The notes: generated by a model from the letters alone, not told the origin. A stretch of 58,186 nt of DNA from Monosiga brevicollis MX1 (GCF_000002865.3 NW_001865052.1:985548-1043733), one strand, 5' to 3'. Positions 31,222-45,600 are shown, numbered from the stretch's first letter. Made by a program: numbers and translations.

Positions 31222-31700
31222 TCTGCCCCAGCGCTCGGCCCTCCCCCTGCCTCTGCCGTTTTTCCAGGCGCTCGTCCGGGCGATGCAAAGTACCAAATGT
31301 CATTCAGTCAGAGCATTCATCCGTCTGACATTTTAGATTTGACATGTGAATTGGTTTGGTCGGTTTGAAGAGAGAGAAGAAACTTCTCAAGGCTTTTGCC
31401 AATGAGGCAGCGCTTGAGGGAGGGACACTTACAACATATGGATGCATGTAAAACCTCCTCGGGGTGGCGCCGGCCGAGAAAAGGATAGGCGGCGAGTTGC
31501 TTCACGTCGCATTGGTGGCAATGTTCATGGCAATTCTTGAATAGGGGGACAAACAAACAATAAACAATAAAAGGGGCACGCAGTGCCAGCACTTGATGGT
31601 TTGCTGGGGTTATAGCAAGTGAAAAAGAGAATGTGTTCTGCACTGGTCTTCGTATGGTAGGCACAATCCAGAGGCGACGCGGGCAGATGGCGTGGTGTGC
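31222..31700. other. Intergenic region between MED4 and the PDZ gene
   Basis: Both neighbours are on minus. No domain or repeat of note; an A+T-rich patch lies at 31540-31580. Confidence 0.5.
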
Positions 31701-33607
31701 TTAGGCAACCATGAGACGGACTCCGGACTGGACCTCGAATCCATCATGATCGGCGCTCCAGGCGAGCCAGCCCACAGCTCCAGCAGGGGGTCGTCCAGGA
31801 TTTGTCGAGGGCAGAACCAGCAGGTCGGCCTCGGGAGATTCGGCGCGCAAGGTTACAACCCACGCCTCGTGCGTATGCCGATAGAGTAGCCAGAGCCAAA
31901 CTGCCATTGCAGGCATGGCCTCGTTGGCCGGAAGCTGGCCCCTGGGCAAGGTAGCACGGCATGTCATTTCAACAGTAAGGAGGCAGCAAGGGATGCGGGA
32001 CGCGTGTTAACGAGCTGTCATGCACCTACTTGGCCACAAAGACCGGGTCTTGGTTGTCAACGACCAAGATGAGTTCGAAGCGCTCGTCCACAACAACTAG
32101 GTCAGCTGGACAGCCGCCCAGCTTTAAGTGGCGGGCACAGGTGGCTACAGCGGCCAGTGACATGAGATGAGTCATCGGGACAAGCCTGAGCCATGGTCGT
32201 CAAAGTGAACCCTCGACTTACCCGAGGCGACGCTTTGCTCTGCTGCAGAGCGACGCTGAGCCGCAGTTTCGGGCGCCAGGCTAAGTGGATATATGGCATC
32301 AGCGGTGGTCAGCTTCGGCACTCGCCAGATACAAGGGTGGTAAAGCCAGACGCATCAAGGTGCAGGGGAGCAGATAGACATACGTGGTCGGCTCAGCAAG
32401 AGCTTCATCCAACTCAGTGACGGCGCGTGCGATGCGTTCCATGTGAGAACACGCCTCGAGCTCTGCAGCACTGCCTTGACCCATCCATAGCACGCCCTCA
32501 ATGCCGCCTCGTGCTTCCTCCTGTGTTTCATCTTGTGCTGCCTGTCGTGCTTCCTCTTGTGCTTCCTCCTCGTTGATACGGACCATCATGGCCGAAGCCA
32601 AGCGATTTGATTTGATGGGACGCAGCGCCGGTGCGCGAGGCATGGTAGGCGCAGCCCCCGTGTCGGTTATCTCTTTGGATTCACCTGACCACTCGAGCTC
32701 GCCAACCTCGTCCATGATCTGCGCTGTGAGAAGACGCCCGCCATTGATTCGTCCCGTGCTGCTGGCTGGCTGGAGATGGAGGGTGGTGCGCTGCGCAGAG
32801 CGAGGGCGGGTGGCATTGGCATAGGCATAGGCGCGTGCAACACGACGGCGCCACTCGCGAATTTCATCGGGAACCAGCTACGCAGTCAAAAGAAGGCGAC
32901 CCATGAGCGCCTTGGCTTGGCATTTCTTGCAACGGGGTAGGGTTTGAAGTCGAAAACGCATGACGCGCAGCAAGTTCACGACAAACCTGCATGACGGTAA
33001 ACATCATGGGGCCATGTCCGTTGTTGCGAATGAACGAGACCACGGCCTGGTGTGGTGCCTCTGACATGTCTGAACCATTGATCTGGATGATCACGTCACC
33101 GGACCTAAGGCGTCCCAGCGAGGGTCAAAACCAAAATGATAAGCGCAGCCTGCAGGTGGTTCAGTTTGACTTGTGTTTGGAAAAGATGGGGCAACAGGGC
33201 GGGGGGCGAGCAAGCAGACCTTAGACCCGAGTTGTGAGCGTGCCCGCTGGGGTCCACATGAAGCACGACGGGATGCGACCCTGTGGAGCGCACGTGAGGT
33301 AAATGAAGGTGCGTGAACGCTAAAGTCGCGAGACTCAAAGGTAGGTGGCGACGAGGACCTACCCATAAGCTCAAACTGATAACCCTCCCTTTTTGGGGGG
33401 CGTACAATGACCTGGCGCATGTCCATGGCTCTGGATCCAAACGGCCCTTGGCCGAGGTAATGTGCTGGTATGACGGGTGCGGGCGCGTGCACGTGTGTGT
33501 CCAGAGAAACACAGCGATAGAGCTGAATAGATGGATATATAGGGAGCGTTCAGCAGAGGGACAGAGAGACGGGGCGTTGCGACAGAGACCAGCTCGGATG
33601 AAAATCG

Positions 33608-33648
<41 letters not shown>

Positions 33649-33794
33649 GAACAATGACATGAGAGAGAGAGGAACGACAAAAGGAGAGACCGCACAATAC
33701 CGAGGATGACCTCGACGAGAAGGTGGGTGGACGCTCGCGTTGGATTTGAGATATGGAACAGATAATCAAAGTCATGTGCAAGGGGTACAGACAT
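31701..33794 (-). CDS. PDZ-domain protein
   Basis: Eight exons on minus close in frame to 302 residues: 33794-33701, 33464-33363, 33280-33220, 33104-32987, 32877-32384, 32280-32222, 32144-32030, 31941-31701. One PDZ domain spans exons 2-4: RQVIVRPPKREGYQFELMG, GSHPVVLHVDPSGHAHNSGL, RSGDVIIQINGSDMSEAPH and AVVSFIRNNGHGPMMFTVM. The carboxylate-binding loop is represented by GYQFELMG, a variant of GLGF. The N-terminal 40 residues and the C-terminal 170 residues are not recognised. The latter hold a Glu/Ala/Gln-rich helix (EEEAQEEARQAAQDETQEEA) and a final segment with Trp-rich strands (AVWLWLLYRHTHEAWVVTL). PDZ domains bind C-terminal peptides and scaffold signalling complexes at membranes. The first intron contains a GT microsatellite (33609-33648). 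Confidence 0.82.
33609..33648. repeat. (GT)n microsatellite in intron 1 of the PDZ gene
   Basis: About 20 GT units. Confidence 0.95.
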
Positions 33795-34477
33795 GCGGGC
33801 ATGGTATGTGCGTCGGGCAGGTGAGCCCCGGCGCTGCCGTAAGTAGCGACGGGGGCCAGCACTAAGGGTGAGAGTTTTCACACGACGCTTCCCTTTCAAA
33901 ATTCATGCCTAACCTGTCGATACAGGAAATGTTACATCCGGATATATGTTCAGAACACGTGTTCAACTCGAATTAGCACTTCACCTTGTTGCGCGCGCTG
34001 GAAGTATGGGAGGTTCTAATCTAAATGTGGGATTTATGGTATTGATTCTGACATCATGGGTCGAGTTTTCTCTTTGATTGATTGGGTAACGATGGAACCT
34101 GTGGGCACTTCACCCATAATGATAGTTTCGAGACCGTGGTCTGATCCAAGCAAGGGTATTGGGTTGGCGGGCAGGAGTGAAAAACATTCCTTCACATGTC
34201 CAGAGTCTTGAAATAAAAGGAGAAAAAAAGCTAAACGCTCCCACGCATGTGTAGGTATGCGTGTGAGAGAGAAAGTGGTGGTGGTGATGGTTGTCAATGC
34301 GCGCGGGTCATTTAGCCTTGGGCACGGCACGTTGCGCTGGGTTGTCTTGCGGTGCCTCACTGGTCCGTCTGTCGTCGGGGCTGTCGCCGGGGCTGTCGCC
34401 GGAGCTGTCGCCGGGGCTCAAGAGGTCGGTTTGTGTTCCTTTGCTCGCTTGCTCGGTGCTAGGGCGAGAGGAGGGAA

Positions 34478-34514
<37 letters not shown>

Positions 34515-34715
34515 GAAAGAGGAAGGGTCGGCCGTTGGTGCTTGTGGTCGCTTTGTCGTTGCTTGCCTGCGAGCGGCCAGCACCTCTTCTCGTGCTCGGC
34601 CCTTGACCTCCGAGTGCCTGTGTATGGCGTATCCCGGCACTGGCCGCTCGTTCTCTTGCTTGCAGTTATGAGACAGTTGCCTCGGCTTGTTCTGTAACAG
34701 CTTTCTCTCTCTCTT

Positions 34716-34747
<32 letters not shown>

Positions 34748-34953
34748 TGTGCGTGTGTGGGCGGTCGCGTTTTGGAGTCTCGACGGCTGGCTGGCGCTCA
34801 CCATGGTTTGCACTGGCTGGTTTCAGGTGTGAGGCGCTTGCGCGCACCTATGGGCGGCACCACACGTGACGTCGAGCAGCAGCCCGCACGGCGCGTAAGA
34901 TAACAAGATCAAACATAAGAGCACACACTCAACTGCTTTTTCAGACCGACGCC
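33795..34953. other. Divergent intergenic region with poly-A, CT and GT tracts
   Basis: About 1.16 kb between the PDZ gene (-) and the giant gene (+). It contains a short four-fold GCCGGGGCTGTC-type repeat (34375-34420), a poly-A run (about 34479-34508), a CT tract (34703-34729) and a GT tract (34730-34753). The CT/GT tracts lie 200 bases before the giant gene's start. Promoters for both genes must lie here; no element was defined. Confidence 0.5.
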
Positions 34954-36624
34954 ATGGTGTCATCACATGCAGGCAGGATGCTTGTCTTCCTCGCCATGCT
35001 CGCATCTTCAAGCCTGCTTCCGGCTTCTTCTGCTTCGCATGCGGGTCTCAGCCAAGACCAGCGTGGCCTTGATCAGGAAAACAGCTTCAAGAGCCTTCGG
35101 CTTGCCCTGCCAGGCTTGCTTGAGCCCCTCAGTGTCGAGGAGTTCACGCGAGACTACTACCACAACCAGCACGTCGTCTCCGCAGCGACAAATTCGAGCG
35201 TCCCGCTGCTGGTCAAACCAGGCTTGACCCATGCAGCTCTGGCTGAAGCTCTCTTGCAACCCATTTTAAATCGCAGCGAGGATGCCTTGCTTCGGCTGTT
35301 TAACGAAGGCGTCTTTGTTCTTCGCAACGCGAACAGCACCATTGTGTCCTCTGAAGACTTGACAACCGCTAGCCTGCGCCAGCACCTTTTATATGACGGC
35401 TACAGTCTAGTCTACTTCTACGAGCGCCATCGCGAGGAAGACCTCTACGAGCGGAAAGAGACGATAGCCGATGTCATTGCCTCTCTCGCTCTTCTCGAGC
35501 CCACCTTTCATTACTATCTAAGCGGTCCCAATGCCAAAGCCCTCCCGCCCCATACTGATCGCAACGAGTAAGTTCGGGCTAGGTTTATTCAAATCTGAGT
35601 AAAACACGGACCAGACTACTTTTTTTTTTTTTTTTTTTTTTATAAAGTCCAAGCTCACATGTTGCCTACCACAGCATTTTTTCCTTTCAGCTCGCGGGCA
35701 CCAAACACTGGACCATTTGCACCAACCCACCACCGGACACCTCCTGGACCCCAGCCGAATGGGCTCAACAGGAAGAGAACGAGGCTTCGAGAACTGAAGG
35801 TCCGCACGCTCGATTGTTTTATCGAGTCATCGTGAGCTTCCACGCCTCGTATCTCGAGACCCACCCCTCATTTTTCTTGAAAAGGGTGTCGCAACCCCAG
35901 TCCTATCGAAGTCACCAAGATGCAGTGTGAACACCACGTCGTGCACCCTGGCGATTGGATCTATCTGCCAAAAGGTTGGTCTTGGGCTAGGTTCAATCAC
36001 TCGTCTCTGCATTGTGAGAGCAACCATGGCCTCATTCTCACGCTTCTCCTTTTCTGTTCATTACAGGCACAGTACATTTTGCTCAAACAAATGACGAAAT
36101 GTCGCTGCACGCTACCGTGGGATTTAGGCCTAGTTTCTCATGGCTCAACCGCTTGACAGCCCTATGCGAACAAGCGGATACCTTGCCGATCACTTGCTCC
36201 GAGCTTAGCACTACACTCACTAACCTTCAGACCCAACGGCCGTACCTTTGGCTCGCCACGCTGGCCGTCCCTTTATACTCTCGTCAGAGTGCGCGGGCTA
36301 CGACCTTTTCAGAGACCCTCATGGCTTTGCAACTTACAACGGCGACGCGCATCTCGGCATTGCAAAAGGCGGTCATCTCACCAAGTGACATCCCCCGCAG
36401 TTCAGCATACAAGAGTCAAGAAGATTGGCGCCTCGCCTTGACACAGCTTCGCGCCTCGCTGGACGACACTCTTCTTCCGGTCCTGGAGCCTAAGGTTGCG
36501 GCGACAGCCGTAGTCAACTCAAACCTTGCCCGTTCTCGCCGATACTTTTCTTGCTCTACATCAGGAAAAACCTGCCAAGACTGTTCAGCTGCAAGCTGTG
36601 CTTGGGACAGGAGTTGCGACGAAA
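34954..36624 (+). other. Module: JmjC/cupin-4 dioxygenase-like domain
   Basis: The domain opens with LEPLSVEEFTRDYY and shows the Fe(II)-binding HxD in PPHTDRND (split by an intron), the 2-oxoglutarate Lys in QLAGTKHW, the turn HPGDWIYLPKG and the distal His in GTVHFAQ, followed by SLHATVGF. These match bacterial-type cupin-4 and ribosomal-oxygenase proteins (YcfD, MINA/NO66 group). All three metal ligands are present, so activity as a protein hydroxylase is possible. The signal peptide directly before it would place it in the secretory pathway, which is unusual for this group. Confidence 0.78.
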
Positions 36625-39600
36625 GTGAGTCTGCTTGGAATCGTATGAAGCATACTCACATGCTAAACCTCACACCTGGCCTCTCGACTAGACTGTGACG
36701 AGAGCTGCTCTTTTGGAGTGGCGTGCGATGATAGTTGCGATTCCGCTTGTGATGAGGTCTGAGAACTGTCTTGTGCTTATCATGCGTCTGCTTCAACAAA
36801 GAGCTTTTGTTTGCTCATGCGATCGATATTGTCGGGCTATCATAGTGTGTTTGTGATAGCACGTGCTCTGCCCACCCGGGCTATTACAACCCCTCCGGGT
36901 CGGACTGCGCATCCTGTCCACTGGGTAAATATGCTTCAAGTACTGCCTATCGCACGGATTGTTATACGTGCAACACAGGTGAGGCCATGGTATTGGTGCC
37001 AATGTGCTGTTCAACGGGTGTCAAGTCGAGCCCTTGTTTTAACCACAGCTTTGCTCTTTCGTAGGCAGATACTCGGACATTGAAGGAGCAACCTCGTCAG
37101 TGGTCGTGCAAGGGCTCTTCGACGTATCGTTTCAACTACCGTGTTGTGCCGATCCTGTTTCAACTTATACCTGTTTTGTAAAACGTGCATCCTCCTCCCC
37201 GCAAAAACTCTAATCGGTTGTAGTTGCAAGTATTGCTCAGCCGGCAAATACACAAATAATTATGGATCTAGTTATTGTTCGGTGCGAGGCTTGGTATTCA
37301 TTCCTCGCCGTTTTAAATGCTGCAGCGCTGCTCATACGCCTTTTTTTGTCTTCGCTTTGGCAGAACGCCCCAGCAGGAACTTTTGTCAGCGGTACTGGCG
37401 CTTCTAGTTATCAATCGTGCCCGGCTGGCACTTACTCGAACGAGGGAGCGACCTCTTGCTCAAACTGCTTGTATAATAGCTATAATGACCAAAGCGGACG
37501 GCCCAATTGGTACGCGAGTCGTTGCAGCATCTGCAAAAGACGGCAGTGCGCCTTTGCTTTCTGTCAACTCACCCTAGCTATTGCGTAACAACGGGTGGAC
37601 GCACCCGTGCCTTAGTAAGACTTGTGGAACCAACGGGTTGATGCCTTTTGCGCGTTCGACTATAGCCTGCTGGACCTCGTAAGTACAGCTCCCCGCATGC
37701 CACCTGCAACATATCGGCTCGGCTCACTACTGCCGGTGTCACGCGCACTAGCTATGGCGACCCCGAAAACGGCTGGTGTCATTTCGCTGGGCAGACATGC
37801 AATTGCGTGGCTTCACATCGCAATCAAGGGTCGTTGAAAGTGTACTTTGACAATAACAATGGCCACTGTAACCGCATTACTACGGATCCATCAATCTACG
37901 GCATCACGTTGACAATGTTTGGAAAGTCTGCCTACAGTGTCTCTACCCAGCCCTGTCTGGCGCATTCTTGCCCAAATACAGATGTGCAACGGAGTCACAC
38001 ACCAGATCAGTTTCTCACACCCGCCCTCAGCAATCTTGACAAGGTACGACAGAGGGTACTTGTAATCAATCCGATCAGTAGTGATGTGAATGATTCACCT
38101 TCCACACCTGTCATGCTTTCTTTGGCACAGACCATGGCGCTTGACGTGTCATACAGCTACCGTATCTCCAACGACGCGTACATCTTGCGACACACCGTGG
38201 AAGATGCAAATCAGAATGCAGAAGATCAGGATCAAGGCCGGGGCGGCCTCATCTGGCCCTCAACGCGTCTTCGCTTTTCAAGCACGGAGACAGCAGGTTT
38301 TGACCTCAGTTTGAGCGGGTCAACTTGCAACAAGGGCGAGAGCAGCCCGAATTCGGCAATGTCATGCAGTGCCTCGCAGTCCATTGTCGTCAAGCATGGC
38401 CTCAAGTATCGCTTCTCGTTCTTTGCGTCCAATCAAGGGTACTGGAACTACGTTCGACCGTCCGATATCCGCAACAAGCTTGAAAACATGCGTGATAGTG
38501 AGCGAGACACTTACACTGTGCGAAGAAATAACCTCTCTGGCAAGACCCGTCACATGACCTATACGGCCGAGCTGGACTATGTTGCTCCGTGGCATTGTAG
38601 CGTCGAACCTTCGCTCGCCCAAAGAAGTGGAGCAACGCCGCTCAATGCCGAGAAGAATGCACGGAACGATGGTGGTTGCTCCGGTCGCTCCAGCGCAACG
38701 CAAGCGCTGCTTTTTTCAGCCAACAAGCGCTTTGTCAGCTCCGTCTCGAGTCTTTGCTCTTGGACAAGCACTGGATGGCGTGCGGTGGGTCACCAGATTT
38801 CGACGATGACGCTCACAGCCTTCTCGGCCACCAAAGTGGGCAACGCCATGAGTGCCCGCAGAAGCGCCAGCCAAGCTTCTACCAGCCTTAACATCTATGC
38901 ACACGCGGCAAATGACAAAAGTTTTGGCCTCAGCACCAGCGCCATGAATACCCTACTTGGTGGCTCGGACATTATGCCCGTCATTACCGAGTTGACCGTT
39001 GCCGATGCCGGCTCTGTTAACATCATGTTGGCCCGACGTGTCCCCGTATACTTCAACCCCAATGTGCCCATGGTCGAGCTCGATTGCACCGTCAACTGTG
39101 TTACCATGGTGGATACAGCCGGAACCGATGTTAGTACAGAGCAAAATGATCATCATCACTACACGAGTCAAACTGGCTCGAGCTTGCGCGCCTATATTGA
39201 CCGCACCATCTTCAGCAGTCCCAAAGTGGCCGGTCTGGAGATGCAGCTGGAAGAGCAGCCAGCATTCGTTGATACGCCTTCCTGGAGCGGTAGCGCATAC
39301 GATCTCGATCGCGATGCCCTCGTCTTTGAAACCTGGCAAGGAATCGACCGCTTCAAGGGCCAAATTACGCGTTTGCGCAAGTGGGACGGTACTGGATCGC
39401 AGGTGGCAGGCGGCTGGCAAGATCTGGCGCATAGCCCAGATCATACCTTTTCCATGAGTCTGGTGTCGGGCTATGAGTACATGGTGGCTTTTGAGGCCTG
39501 GACACCGATTGCTGTCGAGCACAACATGGTGACAGGGACGGCGAAGCGTGCCAATCAAGTGGGCATGACAAACAAGAGGTTTCGCGTGGATCACTCTCCT

Positions 39601-42600
39601 CCCGTCGGTGACACGCCCGATGTGGTGTTGGACTTTGGCGGAACCATCACGGTGCTGGAGGAATTTTTGGCTGCCGATGCAGAAGTTAGTGGCGCTCTCA
39701 AGGACCTGCCCGCCGTCCAGGCGCGTGGGACCATGCCCTTGTTCTTCATCATTGACCACGACCTGCGTCATGTCGAGCTTACCTTTAGCTTGCTGGACGA
39801 AGAGAGTGGCCTTCGGACCGTTGACGTGCGCACATATCAACTTGACCTGCACTCCACTGCTGCACAACTGGTGCACGAGCGTGCCGCTGGCATCACTCGC
39901 TTTGTACGCAACGCCGATACGTCTGCGTCCTGCGACACGAGTAGCGCATTTTTGTGGTATGCGTCCACGCGAGATCGCGACGTCACTCGGGCAGCCCACG
40001 AAAGCTCAGGCTGCCGATGCACAGCGTACGATCCCGCGGGCAACTTTGACCACTGCTACCGTCAGCACATGTACCTCGATGGCAACAACCATTACTCACG
40101 CGACTACACGCCCGTGCCAGCTGCTCAGCTTTACTTGGTCCAGGTGGTGGGTGAGAATCATGCGGGCATCACAACCACGCTCGAAGCGATGCTTCGCGTC
40201 GACGCAACCCCACCCGATGTAACGCACGCACACGTGCAAGATAGTGCTTCCCTTGGGCAGCTCGACATTGATTTCATGCAAGTGGGCACGGGCAACCAGG
40301 TGACCCTTCACGCAAGCTTTACCGGTTTCGTGGACGCAGAGAGTGAAGTGCGAGACTACTTTATTGCTTTCACCGACAAGTGCCTTACTCTTGAGGACTA
40401 TTGTGGCAAGAATAACATTGATCCAGCTCATGGAAACGCCTGTTACTTGTCACCTGTGGACGAGGCGCAGTGGCTCGCCGCGGCGCCTGTTCGTGCGCTC
40501 TTCCAGGCCAACGTGCACAGTCAGACAGTCATGGTGGATAGCAACACGAAGCGCATCTACGCAAATGTTATGGCCCAGAACAACGCCCTGTTGTACTCGG
40601 CCATCCAATGCTCGGACGGCGTGGGCTTTGACCGTACCCCTCCGACCGCCTCCAATCTGGCCGTCACGGGCGCGGCCATTCGCCCAGGCATCGTGACCTC
40701 TCATGACGGCTCTGCTCAGTATTACATCTCCAAGTGGGGTGTGCTACAGCCTTTGCCGCAAGCATGTGATGGCAACTTTCCAGCGCTTTCTCGGAACTTT
40801 GCTACGGTCATGGCTGGGAGTGACGTTTTTTTCAAAGGCACTGACGGTCGCCTTGATGTACCTCGGGGCTTTGCCACTGGCCGCAACGCCACCGCCTTGC
40901 CTGCTGAAGCTCTGGCCTGCGCGCAGCTGACACCCGCAGTCTTGGTTTACAACGGCTCTTTGGAACATTTGGTGGCCTCGTGGAACGCAGAAGATGCCGA
41001 CAGTGGTATCTGGCGCAGCACCATCTCTGTCTTGAGCGCGGACGGTAGCACCGAGGCCAGCGTCGCAACGCGCAACAACTACTTGGAAACCTCTGCGCTA
41101 GCCTTGGAGGGCCTGGACGAGGTCACGTTCAAAGTTGAGGTTACCAATCAGGTGGGCTTGAGCACGGTGATCGACGTGGGACCATTTATTACGGACCACA
41201 CCAAGCCCGTGCACAATGCCAACCCACTGACCACGGTGACAAACGATAATGATATTGTCATTACAAACTTTAATCAACTCTTCCTGGATGCTGAAACAAA
41301 GCTGTGCCGTTTTGATATTGCCATTGGTAAGATTTTCGATGCATCTCGTCCGCAGAGTGTACACGGTAATGGCTAGCTCAGAGAGAGCGCACTTTGTCTC
41401 ATGGCTGTTTTCTGTCTAGATTATGATGGTGGTTTCATGGAGAGGACAGTGGTCACGCCAGACCCCGATTCTTGCTTGGGTGAGGTGCCGGCAACCTACA
41501 CAATATCACCGCCACGCACGACGAATGCCACCAATGTTGTCTATGCCCTCCGTGTAACAGCCTTCAACGCGGTCGGCATGCGCAATCAAGCCTCGGTGTC
41601 AGTGGAGCTTGTATACGCTCCACCTTCGCTGTCCGTAATCTGGGACGTACTAGAGGTGGCCGACAAGGCCGACATCGACTACATCCCGGAGACAGTACAT
41701 TTGGGTGCCTCGTGGCCGAGCGTGGCGGGTGCCAGTCTGCTGCAGGTGTCGCTAATTGCCTCGCCGGCAGGTGGGCATGGTTCTGACCCCACGGTGGTTG
41801 GGCAGGGCACACAGACGGTGGTTGACTGGGTCGTGCTGCCTGGGTCAAGCACGGGGTACGTCTTCTCTTCCTTCTCACTTGTCGCCGGTCGTCACTATCG
41901 CACGGTTTTGCGTGCATCCAATACGGCGGGATCGAAGGAAATTACGACCAACGGCGCCTACGTGACTCCAGTCAATACCAAGCCGAGTATTGATTTCCAT
42001 CTGGGCCGTACCTGCAACCAAACGACTGCCAGTTTCAAATGCGTGGCTAAAGAGTGTGCCACCGCCTTTGCCCTTGTATCAGACTCCACGTCCTTGGGTG
42101 ATCAGCTGTTTACCTTTCAGCACACTGTTCCCGTTGAACCAAGTCGATACTACACCTTGAGCGTCACGGCGACTAGCCAATTGTCAGCCAACGACCAGCT
42201 GCAAGTGTCTGTGTATGCAGCTCGCGCGGGTGCTCTGCCCGACGCCTTGCTGGGTGCTGCCGGCGTGAGTACTACAACCAGTGCTGAGATGGAATTTCAG
42301 GCCCTGAGCACCCATCTGCTCATTTCCATTCAAAGCACGTCCGCACACATTCTGGAGCTTCTAGCTCCTGTACAGCTCAAAGCCTGCCGTGCCTTGGGTC
42401 ACACTGGGGCTAGTGCGCATGACGTTTGGAGCGCACCCACGGTGACACCGGCCAGCATAGGCACCTTGGTTGACGAGGTGCGCTGGATGCCTGTGCTGAC
42501 GAGTGGGCTTGGTGGAAACGATGCCCCTGATCAGGCTCTTGTTGAGCAAGCGGGACTGACCGAATGGCAGCATGGTACCCATGTGGCCGTGGCTGAATCA

Positions 42601-45600
42601 ATGGCAGGAAACGAGATTCGCGTGGCTGCCCAAGCCTGCTTCCCCGAACCCGGAGGCTGCATGCAGCCGGTTTTAAGTGAGGCGTTGGTCTTGCCTGCTG
42701 AGGCCGAAGCTGTCGTGGCGGCAGCCGCATGCAACGTTGCGACTACGGATGATCGTGCAGACGATTATCTTTTCTCGCTTGTGTGGGAGCGCTTTGACAC
42801 AGTAGACGGTGAGTACTGGTATTTGGTGAAAAGGCATATGTGAGGGAGGATTGGGAGTCCGGCCATGATTTTGACCAGAACTTGACCTGTTCGCTTTATA
42901 CCCTGCTGTAGCCAATTCCAAGGCCGTCAGCGTCTACGAAACGAGCCTTGTCGATGACCAAGGGTAAGGAAATCACACCCCACTTGCTGCTTTTTGTTTG
43001 ATTGTCAATTCACGACCCCTCACCACCATGCTGCACGCACTTACACATAGGCACTTGGCTGTGGCGGGGACATGGACTTGGCCGACAAGTCAGACACTGC
43101 GTCCCCGTCTGGAGCTGAATGATACACACATGAAGACCACCGTTCCTCTCAAAGCCGTCAACTTTATGCACCTTCTGCACGAGGCCACCAGTCTGCAAGC
43201 TGCCATTCGCCTCTGGACACCCGATGGCCTTGCCAAAGAAACCATGGTCACCTGCAGCGTGCCTGAAGACCCTCTCACGCCAGTCGTTGCGGTGCGTCAT
43301 TGGACGTTGAATGCTGATTATATTTGATATCCTAGATCTCATCAGATGCTGGCTCTTGGTCCATGTTGATAGGTTGCTTGGGCCGATGTCTCTCAAAACC
43401 CCGCGCTGCAAGAATTGCCCACCAAACGTCATCATACGACCACCGATCTTGATCACTTTGCGGCGTTCTGGCCTCGACGCTGGCGAGCATTTGAACGCCT
43501 GGGCTTGGAGAACATTGTGTATGGCTGGGACCTATCCAGCGTATCTAACGATGCCGGTACTACCACGATGCTCAGCCGAGGCAATACGACGGCCCAATAC
43601 GCTTTGGTTCAAGGCTTGCGCTTGAGCGACGGCATGGTTATCCGCTTCTGCGTGTCCATCCTCGAGGCGACACCCCAATCCCCGGCATGGCGGTATTGCG
43701 CGCATGACGTCAAAGTGGATTTATCACCGCCACACATCAGCAGCCTGCAGGTGTCTCATCCCCACGCCAGCCGTGAGGTGGGCCACGGCACGGAGGCGCT
43801 GCAACTTCATTGGCACGTCAACACCTCCGATGTTGCCGACCTCAACATTTTGGTTGGCTATCAAGCGGGCCGTGGCGACATTGCTGCGGTATACGACGTA
43901 AAGCCAGCAAGCTCCGCTCTTCTCTTGCAAGGCCTGAATCTTCGTAGTGGCCTGCCCATTTACGCCACATTACAGGCCATTGACTTTGCAGGCAACACGG
44001 CTTCCCTAACCGGCTCTCCAATTCTTGTGGACACAACGCCGCCTTATTTCGTGGGGAACCTGGAAGGCGAGATGGATCCTATGGGTGACGGGGTAGGTGA
44101 GCTTGGCTACCTGCTTCGCGTCGACTTTGATCTGTTTGAAGACGACGAGAGCTCGGTGGTGAAGCACACCTTGGCCCTGGGCAGCAGTGCCGGTGCATCA
44201 AATATCCGAGATGCAAGCACAGCCACAGCCAGTCCCTGGGACTTGCGAGTGCCTCTGCATCACCATGGCGCCGATATCTTTGCCACCCTGTGCGCAACCA
44301 ACGAAGCTGGTCTCTCCGCATGCGTGTCAGAGCTCTTGGTGACGCTGGACGCCACGCCACCGACAGTGGACAGATCGAAACTGTCAGCAACGGTCAGTTG
44401 CGTGGAAGGTCGTCACCACCGGTTGCGTCTCGGCTTGGACTGGACCGGGGCTTTTGAGGAACCAGACTCTGCCATTCTGGAATACCAAGTGTTGGTAGGT
44501 GACAGGCTGGGAGATGGCAGCATTTTTCATGACATGTTAACGCGCAAAGCCATCAGCGTCGAGGTTGCCCACGGTCTGGTGGATGGTGAGCACCTGCGCG
44601 TGACCGTGTACGCTACCAACACCGACCAGCAGCGGAGCCAGCCGCTAACCTCTTCACTGCTCGTGGATTGCTCGGCACCTTTGCCGGGTGCGGTCGAGGC
44701 CTACAACGCTGAGGGCCTACCTTACCATTCAAGCCGCAGCAGCTTCCGCGCCAGTCTAGCGGGCTTTATTGACCCTCATAGTGGAATTGCACAGGTGCAG
44801 TATTGTCTGTCAACAACGGTCGATGCGTGCAACGCTTTGGACTGGACAACGGCAGTCCACCACACCGAAATTCACCACCGGTTTGGAAGCCACGTTCTGC
44901 AATCTGGGACCCGCTACTTTGTCCGCGTGCGTGTGACCAATGGGATGGGCCAAACAACCGAGGGGGTCAGCGCCAGTTTTGGTGTTGACACGACGGCACC
45001 CACCGTCAGCGGCTTTGCTTGGCAGCACCCGATCACGCGGACCTCCGTGTCGGCACAGTACTTGCGCTCTGTGCTGCTAGCCGATTGGACCTCGACAGAC
45101 GTGGGTGGCGCCGGCGTGCGCTACCACGAAGTGGAGGTGGCGGTTCATCACGACGAGGAAGGCGGTGAGCTTGCTGTTGTGAGCGAGCTGGAGTACGATG
45201 CCAGTCTAAGTGTGCTCAACCTCACGCTGCAGCATGGTGAGGTATACTTTCCGCGCATCTCAAGCTGTGACGGCGCAGGCAACTGTCAGACCCAGGACTT
45301 GGTTTCCTTGGCCGTGGACGCAACTCCACCGCTAGCCATCAAGCTTCATCACAACGGTGTTTGGAGCGCCATTGCCGGCGGCAAGTGGCGATACACAGTG
45401 AAGGTGTCCGCTCCCATCGACGAGGAGGGCACGGACATTACGCGCTTCTACGTCAAAGTGGGCGACCAGGCGCCGGAGACTTTTACAAGCTATAGCTCAA
45501 GCGGGTGCGCTATGATGCATGCTGTGCAGTTGAGCAAACATGATGTTGGGGACCACAGCTTTTGCGATCGAATAACAATCATGTGATGCGCCTGTTGTGG

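Noticed and set aside
38953-39999. 348-residue minus-strand frame
   Set aside because: Antisense of the giant gene, in codon-biased GC-rich DNA; no domain.
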